Origin: Ga0077536 sp943370145
Lineage (GTDB): Bacteria > Pseudomonadota > Gammaproteobacteria > Ga0077536
Assembly: GCA_943370145.1 (NCBI GenBank)
Contig: CALRPY020000082.1
Coordinates: forward strand, 1-15,157
Direction of reading: 5' to 3'
DNA: 15,157 nt
How positions within the stretch are numbered: position 1 is the first letter of the stretch; each line of letters begins with the position of its first letter. Under the pieces are notes generated by a model. It worked only from the letters and a program-made list of their open reading frames with translations, did not search any database and was not told where the DNA came from. The position numbers and the translations under genes are program-made. This document shows positions 1 through 5,339 of the stretch, piece by piece.

Positions 1-1
1 G

Positions 2-400
2 GGGCCCGGCGGCCCCGAGCAGCTCGAACGCTGCGATCGCGCGCGCTTGGCCCTCGCCGCGCTGGAGAGCGGGCGACCGGTCTATCGAGACGCCAACGGC
101 GCCTGGCGCGTGAAGCGGCCGCCGAACCAGCCGGATCCTTACGAGGGCCCGCGGGACTATCTCGCCGATGCCGAGCGCGAGGAGGCACTCGCCCGGTATC
201 GCGGTGAGCGTGATGAGTTCTGTGCCGCCTTTCCCGACCTCATGGACCCGCGCGTCGCGGACGAGGACCTGCGCCGCGCCGAGGCCTGCGAGCTCGCCGC
301 TGCGGATCTGGCGCGGCTGGAACGGCCGGAGGCGCGGGCCTCGGCCGAGGATCTCGCGGCACGTCGGCGCTGGCTGGACACGCAGTGCTGGTCCCCCTGA
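2..400 (+). CDS. C-terminal part of a hypothetical protein, DUF4124-like tail
   Basis: The reading frame is open from the first base, so the gene begins upstream of the window and about 132 C-terminal residues are visible. A TTG at 47 is not a convincing start, because in-frame coding sequence continues to its left. The visible part is hydrophilic and rich in Arg, Glu and Ala. It contains a motif resembling LERCDRARLALAALESGRPVYR, followed by an acidic-basic stretch around YLADAEREEALARYR and then a Cys. From memory, this layout (Cys, short helix, LESGRPV, YL-D-A-R, then Cys) is common at the C-terminus of DUF4124-domain periplasmic proteins of gammaproteobacteria. The N-terminal signal peptide and DUF4124 domain would lie outside the window, so the family call is tentative. 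No function is known. Confidence 0.6.
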   Translation, partial: GPGGPEQLERCDRARLALAALESGRPVYRDANGAWRVKRPPNQPDPYEGPRDYLADAEREEALARYRGERDEFCAAFPDLMDPRVADEDLRRAEACELAAADLARLERPEARASAEDLAARRRWLDTQCWSP

Positions 401-491
401 GCGACCCGGAATGGGCGGAAGTCCAAACCGGTCCCGGCGGTCGTAATGGCGGCATGACAACCCGCCGCGCGCCCTGCATCACGCCTCTTCG

Positions 492-1235
492 ATGAGTCGA
501 CTGTCCTCCTTCAGCCCACCGCTGCGCTGCGCCGTGATCGGCGCGAGCGGCGGCATCGGCGCGGCGCTGCTGGCGGCGCTGCTCGACGAGCCGCAGGTCG
601 CCGCCGTGCATGCGCTGTGTCGCCGGCCGCCAGGCACCGTCGACCCCCGGCTGCACTGGGCGACGCTCGATCTTGCCGATGAGCCGGGCATCGCGGCCGC
701 GGCCGCCGGCATTGGCGCCGGGGGGCCGCTGGATCTCGTGATCGTCGCCACCGGCGTGCTCCACGACGGTCTCGCCCGGCCCGAGAAGCGCTGGGAGCAG
801 CTCTCGGCCGCTGCGCTCGCCCACCTGTTCGCGGTCAACGCGATCGGCCCCGCCCTCTGCGCGCGCCATTTCCTGCCGCTGCTGCGCACCGATGGCAAGG
901 CGGTATTCGCCGCGCTGTCGGCGCGCGTCGGCAGCATTGCCGACAACCGGGCGGGCGGCTGGTACGGCTACCGGGCGTCGAAGGCCGCGCTCAACCAGCT
1001 GCTGAAGACCTTCGCGCTCGAGCTCGCGCGGCGGCGACCCCGCGCGGTCTGTGTCGGCCTGCATCCGGGCACCGTCGACACGCCGCTGTCGCAGCCCTTC
1101 CAGCAGCGCGTTCCGGACGGCCGACTGTTTACCCCTGAACGCTCGGCAGCCTGCCTGCTCGACGTCATCGAACGCCTCGGCCCCGCCGACAGCGGCCAGG
1201 TCTTCGCCTGGGACGGCACGCCGGTGCCGCCCTGA
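492..1235 (+). CDS. Short-chain dehydrogenase/reductase, C-factor (CsgA)-like
   Basis: A classical SDR of 247 residues, predicted to be a cytosolic NAD(P)-dependent oxidoreductase with a Rossmann fold. The cofactor motif GASGGIG is at residues 17-23. An Asp-Leu pair typical of adenine binding is at 60-61, ATGVLHD at 86-92 stands in for NNAG, and Asn116 in FAVNAIG fits the catalytic Asn. The catalytic Tyr160 and Lys164 sit in YRASK, with Ser143 or Ser148 (SARVGSI) as the serine. HPGTVDT at 191-197 is the usual PG motif. SARVGSI plus GGWYGYRASKAALNQL is typical of the C-factor/CsgA-like subfamily, known in many proteobacteria as SDR oxidoreductases of undefined substrate. The start at 492 lacks a strong Shine-Dalgarno, but the Rossmann strand begins about 12 residues later, so no upstream start is needed. 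The substrate is unknown. Confidence 0.92.
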   Translation: MSRLSSFSPPLRCAVIGASGGIGAALLAALLDEPQVAAVHALCRRPPGTVDPRLHWATLDLADEPGIAAAAAGIGAGGPLDLVIVATGVLHDGLARPEKRWEQLSAAALAHLFAVNAIGPALCARHFLPLLRTDGKAVFAALSARVGSIADNRAGGWYGYRASKAALNQLLKTFALELARRRPRAVCVGLHPGTVDTPLSQPFQQRVPDGRLFTPERSAACLLDVIERLGPADSGQVFAWDGTPVPP

Positions 1236-1304
1236 GGAGCGGGCGCGCCGGCCGCCGTGTTCGTGGCTATAGTCCAATGAACACCGGGCAGAGGGGGAAC
1301 GGCG

Positions 1305-1769
1305 ATGCTGACCGACGCGCAGAAACTGCAATGGCTCTATGACATCGAGTGCATCAAGCAACTGAAGGCCCGTTACTGCGCCTTCGCCGACCAGGACTAC
1401 GATCCGGTCGGGATCAGCAGCCTGTTCATCGAAACCGGCGTCTGGGACGGCGGCCCGTTCGGGCGGCACGCGGGGCGGCAGGCCATTCACGACTTCTTCG
1501 TCGGCGTGAGCCGGGTGATCACCTTCGTCGACCATTACGCGACGAATCCGCTGATCGAGGTCGACGGCGACGAGGCCACCGGCCGCTGGGACCTGTGGGC
1601 GCCCATCGTCAAGGAACCCGGGCCCGCCGCTTACTGGATCATGGGCAAGTACCGCGAGGAGTACGTGCGCACGGCGGAGGGCTGGCGCTTCCGGCTGCTC
1701 GCCCTCGACGTGCGCGCACTGTCGCCCTACGAGGCCGGCTTCGCGCGTGAGCGGATCGCGCCGCTGTAG
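1305..1769 (+). CDS. SnoaL-like / NTF2-fold protein
   Basis: A 154-residue protein of the nuclear transport factor 2 superfamily, SnoaL-like type. The N-terminal helix DIECIKQLKARYCAFAD (13-29) and the later segment FVDHYATNPLIEVDGDEATGRW (74-95) match the pattern of SnoaL_4 proteins, where a His and the D-G-D-x-A-x-G-R-W stretch are conserved. Members are small alpha+beta barrels that act as dehydratases, isomerases or ligand-binding proteins, often in steroid or aromatic metabolism. The substrate cannot be read from the sequence. A purine-rich ribosome-binding site (GAGGGG) lies about 9 bases before the ATG. It follows the SDR gene by 69 bp on the same strand and may share its transcript. 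Its stop codon TAG lies inside a REP-like repeat that starts at 1761, so the last codons (Pro-Leu-stop) are repeat-derived or shared with the repeat. Confidence 0.88.
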   Translation: MLTDAQKLQWLYDIECIKQLKARYCAFADQDYDPVGISSLFIETGVWDGGPFGRHAGRQAIHDFFVGVSRVITFVDHYATNPLIEVDGDEATGRWDLWAPIVKEPGPAAYWIMGKYREEYVRTAEGWRFRLLALDVRALSPYEAGFARERIAPL

Positions 1770-1790
1770 GCCGCCCGCAGGCGGCTCGGC
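1761..1790 (+). repeat. REP-like palindromic unit, copy 1 (overlaps the SnoaL stop codon)
   Basis: This 30-bp unit is identical to 2191-2220, exactly 430 bp away. It has the tetranucleotide GTAG (1766-1769) followed directly by a perfect stem-loop: arms GCCGCC and GGCGGC with a CGCA loop (1770-1785). GTAG or GTGG followed by a short palindrome is the established layout of bacterial REP sequences mobilised by RAYT (REP-associated tyrosine) transposases. No RAYT gene is in the window. The TAG of GTAG doubles as the stop codon of the SnoaL-like gene. Confidence 0.7.
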
Positions 1791-1869
1791 ACCGCACCCA
1801 GTCGCACAAAACCGCCCAGCGGCAGCCGGTTAGCGGTTGTACGGTTAGGGGACAGTTAGAGCAGTTAGA

Positions 1870-1902
1870 GGACACCCATCGAACCCAGCAAGATGGGTGT
1901 CC
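1870..1902. repeat. Perfect hairpin, GGACACCCATC / GATGGGTGTCC
   Basis: The 11-bp arms at 1870-1880 and 1892-1902 are perfect reverse complements around an 11-nt loop. The left arm and loop (22 bp) recur at 2252-2273 with a single change. There is no T-run after the stem, so it is not a typical intrinsic terminator. It is the clearest member of the GGACACCC hairpin family in this island. Confidence 0.85.
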
Positions 1903-1959
1903 CCAATCTGCCAAATTGCGCCCGACCGGCCCGGGCGCGCTGCCGCTCGTCGCGAATGC

Positions 1960-1995
1960 GGGACATCCATTGGACGCCGGGACCGTGGGTGTCCC
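1960..1995. repeat. Degenerate GGGACATCCA / TGGGTGTCCC hairpin
   Basis: The 10-bp arms at 1960-1969 and 1986-1995 pair with one G-T wobble. The right arm continues into a CCGAACTGGCCC motif repeated twice with a 12-bp period (about 1995-2018). It is a divergent copy of the hairpin at 1870-1902. Confidence 0.65.
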
Positions 1996-2037
1996 CGAAC
2001 TGGCCCCCGAACTGGCCCATCCCTCAATTCACGGTTC

Positions 2038-2131
2038 TTCTCCGTGTCCTTCGTGCTCCCTGGTAAAGCCAGGCGTGTCTGCGGCACGCGAAGCCGAATT
2101 TTTACCACGGAGGGCACGGAGGACACGGAGA
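2038..2131. repeat. Inverted-repeat element with CCGTGTCC / GGACACGG arms
   Basis: The left arm (2038-2067) begins TTCTCCGTGTCC and ends GGTAAA. The right arm (2101-2131) begins TTTACCACGGAGG and ends GGACACGGAGA. The arms are imperfect reverse complements of about 30 bp with a small indel, around a 33-bp GC-rich centre. The arm is itself made of a short repeating GGA(G/C)-GACAC-type motif. The same left arm and the start of the same centre recur at 15104-15157. From memory, such elements are frequent between genes in environmental proteobacteria. No transposase is present, so the unit would be non-autonomous or structural. Confidence 0.75.
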
Positions 2132-2167
2132 CGGAACGAATGTGGGACAGCCCTCGAACTCCGGGAC

Positions 2168-2262
2168 GATGGGTGTCCCCGAACTGCCCCCCGCTGTAGG
2201 CCGCCCGCAGGCGGCTCGGCGCTCCACCCAGCCGCCTGAAAAGCCGGTGAGGGACACCCATC
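2168..2262. repeat. 95-bp segment with 12-bp terminal inverted repeats around a REP-like unit
   Basis: GATGGGTGTCCC (2168-2179) and GGGACACCCATC (2251-2262) are perfect reverse complements, and the second REP-like unit lies between them. This resembles a miniature element with terminal inverted repeats. It could also be a chance pairing of two members of the local hairpin family. I see no clear target-site duplication. Confidence 0.5.
2191..2220 (+). repeat. REP-like palindromic unit, copy 2
   Basis: Identical over 30 bp to 1761-1790, with GTAG at 2196-2199 and the GCCGCC/GGCGGC stem-loop at 2200-2215. Similarity continues weakly for about 20 bp to the right (an ACCCAG and CGC pattern). This copy is fully intergenic, whereas copy 1 carries a gene's stop codon. 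Confidence 0.7.
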
Positions 2263-2268
2263 GAACCC

Positions 2269-2316
2269 GGCAATGCAGGACACCCACCCAAGGGGCAATG
2301 CAGGACACCCACCCAA
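2269..2316 (+). repeat. Two-copy tandem repeat, 25-bp period
   Basis: A 23-bp unit beginning GGCAATGCAGGACACCC is present twice (2269-2291 and 2294-2316), separated by GG. It is followed by two copies of CACCCAATGG (2310-2319 and 2321-2330). The array ends 45 bp before the sua5 start codon and so occupies its upstream promoter zone. Confidence 0.85.
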
Positions 2317-2375
2317 TGGCCACCCAATGGGCGAGGATACGAGCGGGCTGCCGTTGCACTGCGGTATTCTGGGCC

Positions 2376-3377
2376 ATGACCGCCGCAGTATCAGACCAGG
2401 ACATCGCCGCCGCCGTGGCGGCGCTCACCGACGGGCAACTCGTCGCCTTTCCCACCGAAACGGTTTACGGCCTCGGTGCCAACGCGCGCAACGCCGCGGC
2501 CGTGGCGCGGCTCTATGCCGCGAAAGGCCGCCCACCCGATCATCCGGTGATCGTGCACATCGCGTCGGCGGACGAGCTCCCGCTGTGGGCGCGCGAGGTG
2601 CCGGACTCGGCCCGCGCACTCGCCGCGCGCTTCTGGCCCGGGCCGCTGACGCTGGTGTTGAAGCGCGCCAGCGGCGTGCGCGACGCAATCACCGGCGGGC
2701 AGGACACGGTGGCAGTGCGTTGCCCGGCGCACCCGGTCGCGCTGCGCCTGCTGCGGGCGGCCCGCGAAGCGGGCATCGACGGCATCGTCGCGCCATCGGC
2801 CAACCGCTTCGGCCGCATCAGCCCGACCACTGCGGCGCATGTGCGGGAAGAACTCGCGGACGCGGTCGCGATGGTCCTCGACGGCGGACCCTGCGCGGTC
2901 GGCATCGAGTCCACGATCGTCGACGTCAGCGGTGAACGGCCGCGCGTGCTGCGGCCGGGAATGATCACGGCGGAGGAAGTCGCCGATTGCCTGGGCGCCA
3001 GCCTGGACGAGGCGACCGCTGCCGCGCCGCGCGTGTCCGGCGCCCTCCCGTCGCACTATGCCCCGCTGACGCCCCTGGAATTGCTGGAAGTGAACGACTG
3101 CGTCGCGCGCGTCCGCGCGCTGCTGGACAGCGGGCAGCGCGTGGCGCTGCTCGCCTCCGCCGACACCCTGCTGGGGCTGGGCACCGCCCCTGGGCTGCTC
3201 GCCATGACCGCGCCCGCCATGCCGGAGGCATACGCGCGCAGCCTGTACGCGAACCTGCGCGAACTCGACGGCGGCGCCTGCGTGCGCATCATCGTCGAAA
3301 CCCCGCCGCCCGGCGCCACCTGGCGCGGCATCACCGACCGCCTGCGCCGCGCGTCCTGCGCGCATCCCGGTGGCTGA
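2376..3377 (+). CDS. sua5: L-threonylcarbamoyladenylate synthase, long Sua5 form
   Basis: Makes threonylcarbamoyl-AMP from threonine, bicarbonate and ATP, the first step of the t6A37 modification of ANN-decoding tRNAs, in the cytosol. The 333-residue protein has the YrdC domain at about residues 10-205: FPTETVYGLGA (25-35), KGRPPDHPVIVH (50-61), WPGPLTLVL (87-95), SANRFGRISPT (141-151), IESTIVD (177-183) and LRPG (192-195). A SGALPSHYAP linker (221-230) and a C-terminal Sua5 domain follow, ending in the RGITDRLRRA motif typical of the family. This is the two-domain Sua5 layout rather than the short TsaC/YrdC form. The open frame extends left to 2142, but that part is intergenic repeats, so I chose the ATG at 2376, ten residues before the domain. 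There is no good Shine-Dalgarno. A TATTCT hexamer ends 5 bp before the ATG, so a leaderless mRNA is possible. Confidence 0.95.
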   Translation: MTAAVSDQDIAAAVAALTDGQLVAFPTETVYGLGANARNAAAVARLYAAKGRPPDHPVIVHIASADELPLWAREVPDSARALAARFWPGPLTLVLKRASGVRDAITGGQDTVAVRCPAHPVALRLLRAAREAGIDGIVAPSANRFGRISPTTAAHVREELADAVAMVLDGGPCAVGIESTIVDVSGERPRVLRPGMITAEEVADCLGASLDEATAAAPRVSGALPSHYAPLTPLELLEVNDCVARVRALLDSGQRVALLASADTLLGLGTAPGLLAMTAPAMPEAYARSLYANLRELDGGACVRIIVETPPPGATWRGITDRLRRASCAHPGG

Positions 3378-3389
3378 AACGGATGCCCG

Positions 3390-4709
3390 TCAGGCGTCCA
3401 CGCCAACCCTCAGCCGATGGCCCTCGCTGCGCGCGACGTAGGCCGCGGCGGCGAGGTCGCCGCTGACGTTCAGCGTCGTGCGGCACATGTCGAGGATGCG
3501 ATCGACGCCGAGCACGACGGCGATCAGCGCCGGGTCCACGCCGATCGTCGCCAGGATCCCGATCACGAACGGAATCGAGCCGGCGGGGACGCCGGCCGTG
3601 CCGATGCCACCGAGGATCGCGAGATACACGACCATCAGCTGCTGCGTGAGCGTGAGGTCGACACCGGCGAGCTGCGCGAGGAAAAGCACCGTGAGCCCTT
3701 CGTAGAGGGCGGTGCCGTTCTGGTTCGCCGTGGCGCCGACGGTCAACACGAAGCTGTTGATCTCCTTCGGGATGCCGAGCTCCTCCTCGCCGACGCGCAG
3801 CGCCGTCGGCAGCGTCGCGCTGGACGACGACGTCGAGAAGGCGGTCAGCATCGCGGTGCGTATCGCGCGGAAGAAGCGCAGCGGCGAGGCCTGCGCGAGC
3901 CAGCGGATCGCGAGCGAGTACACGCCGAAGAGGTGCAGGCCAAGGCCCAGCAGGACCGTGCCGACGAACCAGCCGAGCGAGACCAGCAGGCCCACGCCGA
4001 ACTGCTGCACGTTGTTGAAGACCAGGCAGAACACGGCGATCGGCGCGAGCTTCATGACGAGGCCGATGAGCCGGCCGACGAGATCGCTCAGGGCCTCGAG
4101 GGAGCCGAGCAGGGGCTGCACGCGTTCGCGGGGCAGCAGGGTCGCGCCGAGGCCGATGGCGAGCGCGAAGAACATCAGGTGCAGCATGTTCGGCGACGGC
4201 GCCGCCAGCGACGCGAACGGGTTGCGCGGCACGATCGAGTCGACGATCTGCGCCAGCGGCGTGGCGGCCGAGGGCGCCGCCGCGGTGGCGACCTGCGCGG
4301 CGGCCGCGTCGCCGTACGCGGCGCGCAGCGAACCCGCAACCGTGTCGTCCAGCTGCAGTCCTGGCTCGATCAGGTTGGCGAGCGTGATGCCGATGCCGAC
4401 CGAGATCGCCGACATCACGATGGAGAAGCCGAACGACTTCAGGCCCACGCGCCCGAGGCGGCGCAGGTCGCCGATTCCCGCGACCCCCACCACCAGCGAC
4501 GCGAACACCAGCGGCACGACCAGCATCAGCAGCAGATTCAGGAACAGCTGGCCGATCGGCGCCGTGATCTGCGCCGCGAGCCACTGGGCCTTCGGTTGCA
4601 GCGTGGCACTGCCGTGCGCGAGCGCGCCCGCCATCGCGCCCAGCGTGAGCCCGAGCAGGATGCGTGTATGCAGCGGCAGCGGCTGGCGCTTGGCGGTGTC
4701 GTCGTTCAT
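3390..4709 (-). CDS. Dicarboxylate/amino acid:cation symporter (DAACS, GltP/DctA family)
   Basis: An inner-membrane secondary transporter of 439 residues, normal for the family. Recognisable parts are the serine-rich re-entrant hairpin 1, FSTSSSSATLP (291-301), the TM7 motif NQNGT (329-333), hairpin 2, GGIGTAGVPAG (367-377), and TM8, DRILDMCRTTLNVSGD (403-418). By my alignment, TM8 keeps the residues equivalent to archaeal GltPh D390, D394, R397, T398, N401 and D405. The usual NMDGT of TM7 is NQNGT here, so an acidic sodium ligand is replaced by Asn. An Ala-rich insert (about 122-150) follows TM3. Substrate is probably an acidic amino acid or C4-dicarboxylate, but this is not proven. The gene converges on sua5 with a 12-bp gap. 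The terminator at 4868-4897 separates it from the upstream exported-protein gene, so it should have its own promoter between 4710 and 4867. Confidence 0.94.
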   Translation of the reverse strand: MNDDTAKRQPLPLHTRILLGLTLGAMAGALAHGSATLQPKAQWLAAQITAPIGQLFLNLLLMLVVPLVFASLVVGVAGIGDLRRLGRVGLKSFGFSIVMSAISVGIGITLANLIEPGLQLDDTVAGSLRAAYGDAAAAQVATAAAPSAATPLAQIVDSIVPRNPFASLAAPSPNMLHLMFFALAIGLGATLLPRERVQPLLGSLEALSDLVGRLIGLVMKLAPIAVFCLVFNNVQQFGVGLLVSLGWFVGTVLLGLGLHLFGVYSLAIRWLAQASPLRFFRAIRTAMLTAFSTSSSSATLPTALRVGEEELGIPKEINSFVLTVGATANQNGTALYEGLTVLFLAQLAGVDLTLTQQLMVVYLAILGGIGTAGVPAGSIPFVIGILATIGVDPALIAVVLGVDRILDMCRTTLNVSGDLAAAAYVARSEGHRLRVGVDA

Positions 4710-4867
4710 GGGGCCCGGCCACCGTCGCCGATGCCGGCGCCGGCGTCAACCTGCCCGGGATCGGCGCCGATGACCGGCCGCCGCGCGGCCAGGGGCCATG
4801 GCAGCTGCCGCCTTGCCGCGGTAACGGGCAGGCGCTCAATCCGGCACGCAGGAGGCGGGGAGGCGCA

Positions 4868-4897
4868 GGAAAAGAAGGAGTGGGCGTTGCCGCCCAC
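4868..4897 (-). terminator. Rho-independent terminator downstream of the 79-aa exported-protein gene
   Basis: Read on the minus strand, the perfect 7-bp stem GTGGGCG / CGCCCAC with a GCAA tetraloop is followed at once by a pyrimidine tract, TCCTTCTTTTCC. It lies 30 bp past the stop codon of the small gene. This is the clearest intrinsic terminator in the window. It implies that the small gene is transcribed alone, not together with the symporter. Confidence 0.8.
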
Positions 4898-4927
4898 CCC
4901 TCGTCGTCCGCCGGTGGCGAACCGGGC

Positions 4928-5167
4928 TCAGCGCTGCGGTGCGGGGAACACGTCGGCGATGTGCGGGCGGTTCAGCATCTGCTCGAACATCATGCTGCCC
5001 GTGAAGAGGCTGTCGAGCCCGGCCGAGCCGAGCTGCTCGCAGTGCGGGCGGATGTTCGTCGCGTAGAGCAGGGGGATGGTGCAGTAGCCGTCCGCTGCGA
5101 GGGCGTTCATGCCCGCCGACAGCGCCGCCACCAGCGACCCCGTCATCAGTCTGTGCTTGAGGTTCAT
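4928..5167 (-). CDS. Small exported protein, 79 aa, unknown function
   Basis: I do not recognise a family. The start at 5167 is chosen because an AGGAG ribosome-binding site lies 8 bases upstream. A longer in-frame reading (to 5527) would overlap the LysR gene and has no domain content. The N-terminus is a classical signal peptide: positive MNLKHR, a hydrophobic Ala/Leu/Ser core, and a likely signal peptidase I site after ALA (residue 24). The mature part is about 55 residues with exactly two cysteines (Cys29, Cys43), which could form a disulfide in the periplasm. It includes the segments YCTIPLLYATNIRPHC and LDSLFTGSMMFEQMLNRPH. The gene is flanked by a good terminator, a plausible sigma70 promoter and a divergent LysR gene, which supports it being expressed and regulated. 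Confidence 0.72.
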   Translation of the reverse strand: MNLKHRLMTGSLVAALSAGMNALAADGYCTIPLLYATNIRPHCEQLGSAGLDSLFTGSMMFEQMLNRPHIADVFPAPQR

Positions 5168-5256
5168 GGAAAGTCTCCTGGTTTGGTGTTTCGCTGCCGC
5201 AAGGACCTGCGCAATCATCATCTGCGTTCCAGGCGCGTCTTGCTGCGTTGCGTCAA

Positions 5257-5285
5257 AAGATAGTCCCTGCCTGGCTCTTGAGCAA
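5257..5285 (-). promoter_or_regulatory. Candidate sigma70 promoter for the exported-protein gene
   Basis: On the minus strand, TTGCTC (5285-5280) and TATCTT (5262-5257) are separated by exactly 17 bp. Predicted transcription would start near 5250 and leave an 80-nt leader before the AGGAG site and ATG at 5167. This is a consensus match by eye only. Confidence 0.5.
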
Positions 5286-5297
5286 TAAACCGTTGAC

Positions 5298-5312
5298 GGA
5301 AATACTGTTTCC
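5298..5312. promoter_or_regulatory. Candidate LysR operator dyad, GGAAA-N5-TTTCC
   Basis: A perfect 5-bp-arm dyad of 15 bp lies in the 172-bp spacer between the exported-protein gene and the LysR gene. Its centre is about 55 bp upstream of the predicted start of the minus-strand transcript and 35 bp before the LysR start codon. The position suits a LysR recognition site, but it lacks the strict T-N11-A form. Confidence 0.35.
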
Positions 5313-5339
5313 TTCGAGTGAACAATCGGGCGGGGCGGC

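Larger units (their letters stand above)
1770..2375. other. Non-coding repeat island between the SnoaL gene and sua5
   Basis: About 600 bp with no credible gene. Short open frames here have no domain-like content and run through the repeats. The region holds two REP-like units, at least seven clear copies of the heptamer GACACCC or its complement, one degenerate copy, three longer copies of TGGGTGTCCCC followed by a CTG-containing tail (1892, 1986 and 2170), a 94-bp inverted-repeat element and a 25-bp tandem repeat. A module of REP unit plus the 17-mer GGACACCCATCGAACCC appears twice: 1761-1891, and in shorter form at 2191-2273. The composition looks like serial insertion and local duplication of small non-autonomous elements. 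Confidence 0.75.

Noticed and set aside
440..475. Imperfect hairpin (GGCGG / CCGCC) between the first gene and the SDR gene
   Set aside because: Short arms, no T-tract, and such pairings are expected by chance at this GC content.
240..1535. Long minus-strand open frame (431 codons) across the SDR and SnoaL genes
   Set aside because: Low-complexity Arg/Ala/Gly-rich translation without domain motifs, fully antisense to two well-supported genes. It is a typical GC-rich shadow frame.
1897..2239. Short open frames of about 100 codons in the repeat island
   Set aside because: They run through palindromes and tandem repeats, with no ribosome-binding sites and no domain-like sequence.
1870..2316. 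Possible CRISPR array from recurrent GGACACCC units
   Set aside because: Unit spacing is irregular, the units occur in both orientations, spacers are themselves repetitive, and no cas gene is present.
2142..2375. 78-codon N-terminal extension of Sua5
   Set aside because: It translates the REP-like and tandem repeats and has no resemblance to Sua5. The domain starts just after the ATG at 2376.
3331..4839. Second minus-strand frame of 502 codons overlapping the symporter
   Set aside because: Different frame from the symporter, very rich in Arg/Ala, no motif. The DAACS signatures are in the other frame.
3417..5066. Plus-strand open frame of 549 codons opposite the symporter
   Set aside because: The translation is His/Arg/Asp/Glu-rich noise complementary to the membrane protein codons. 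The minus strand encodes clear DAACS motifs.
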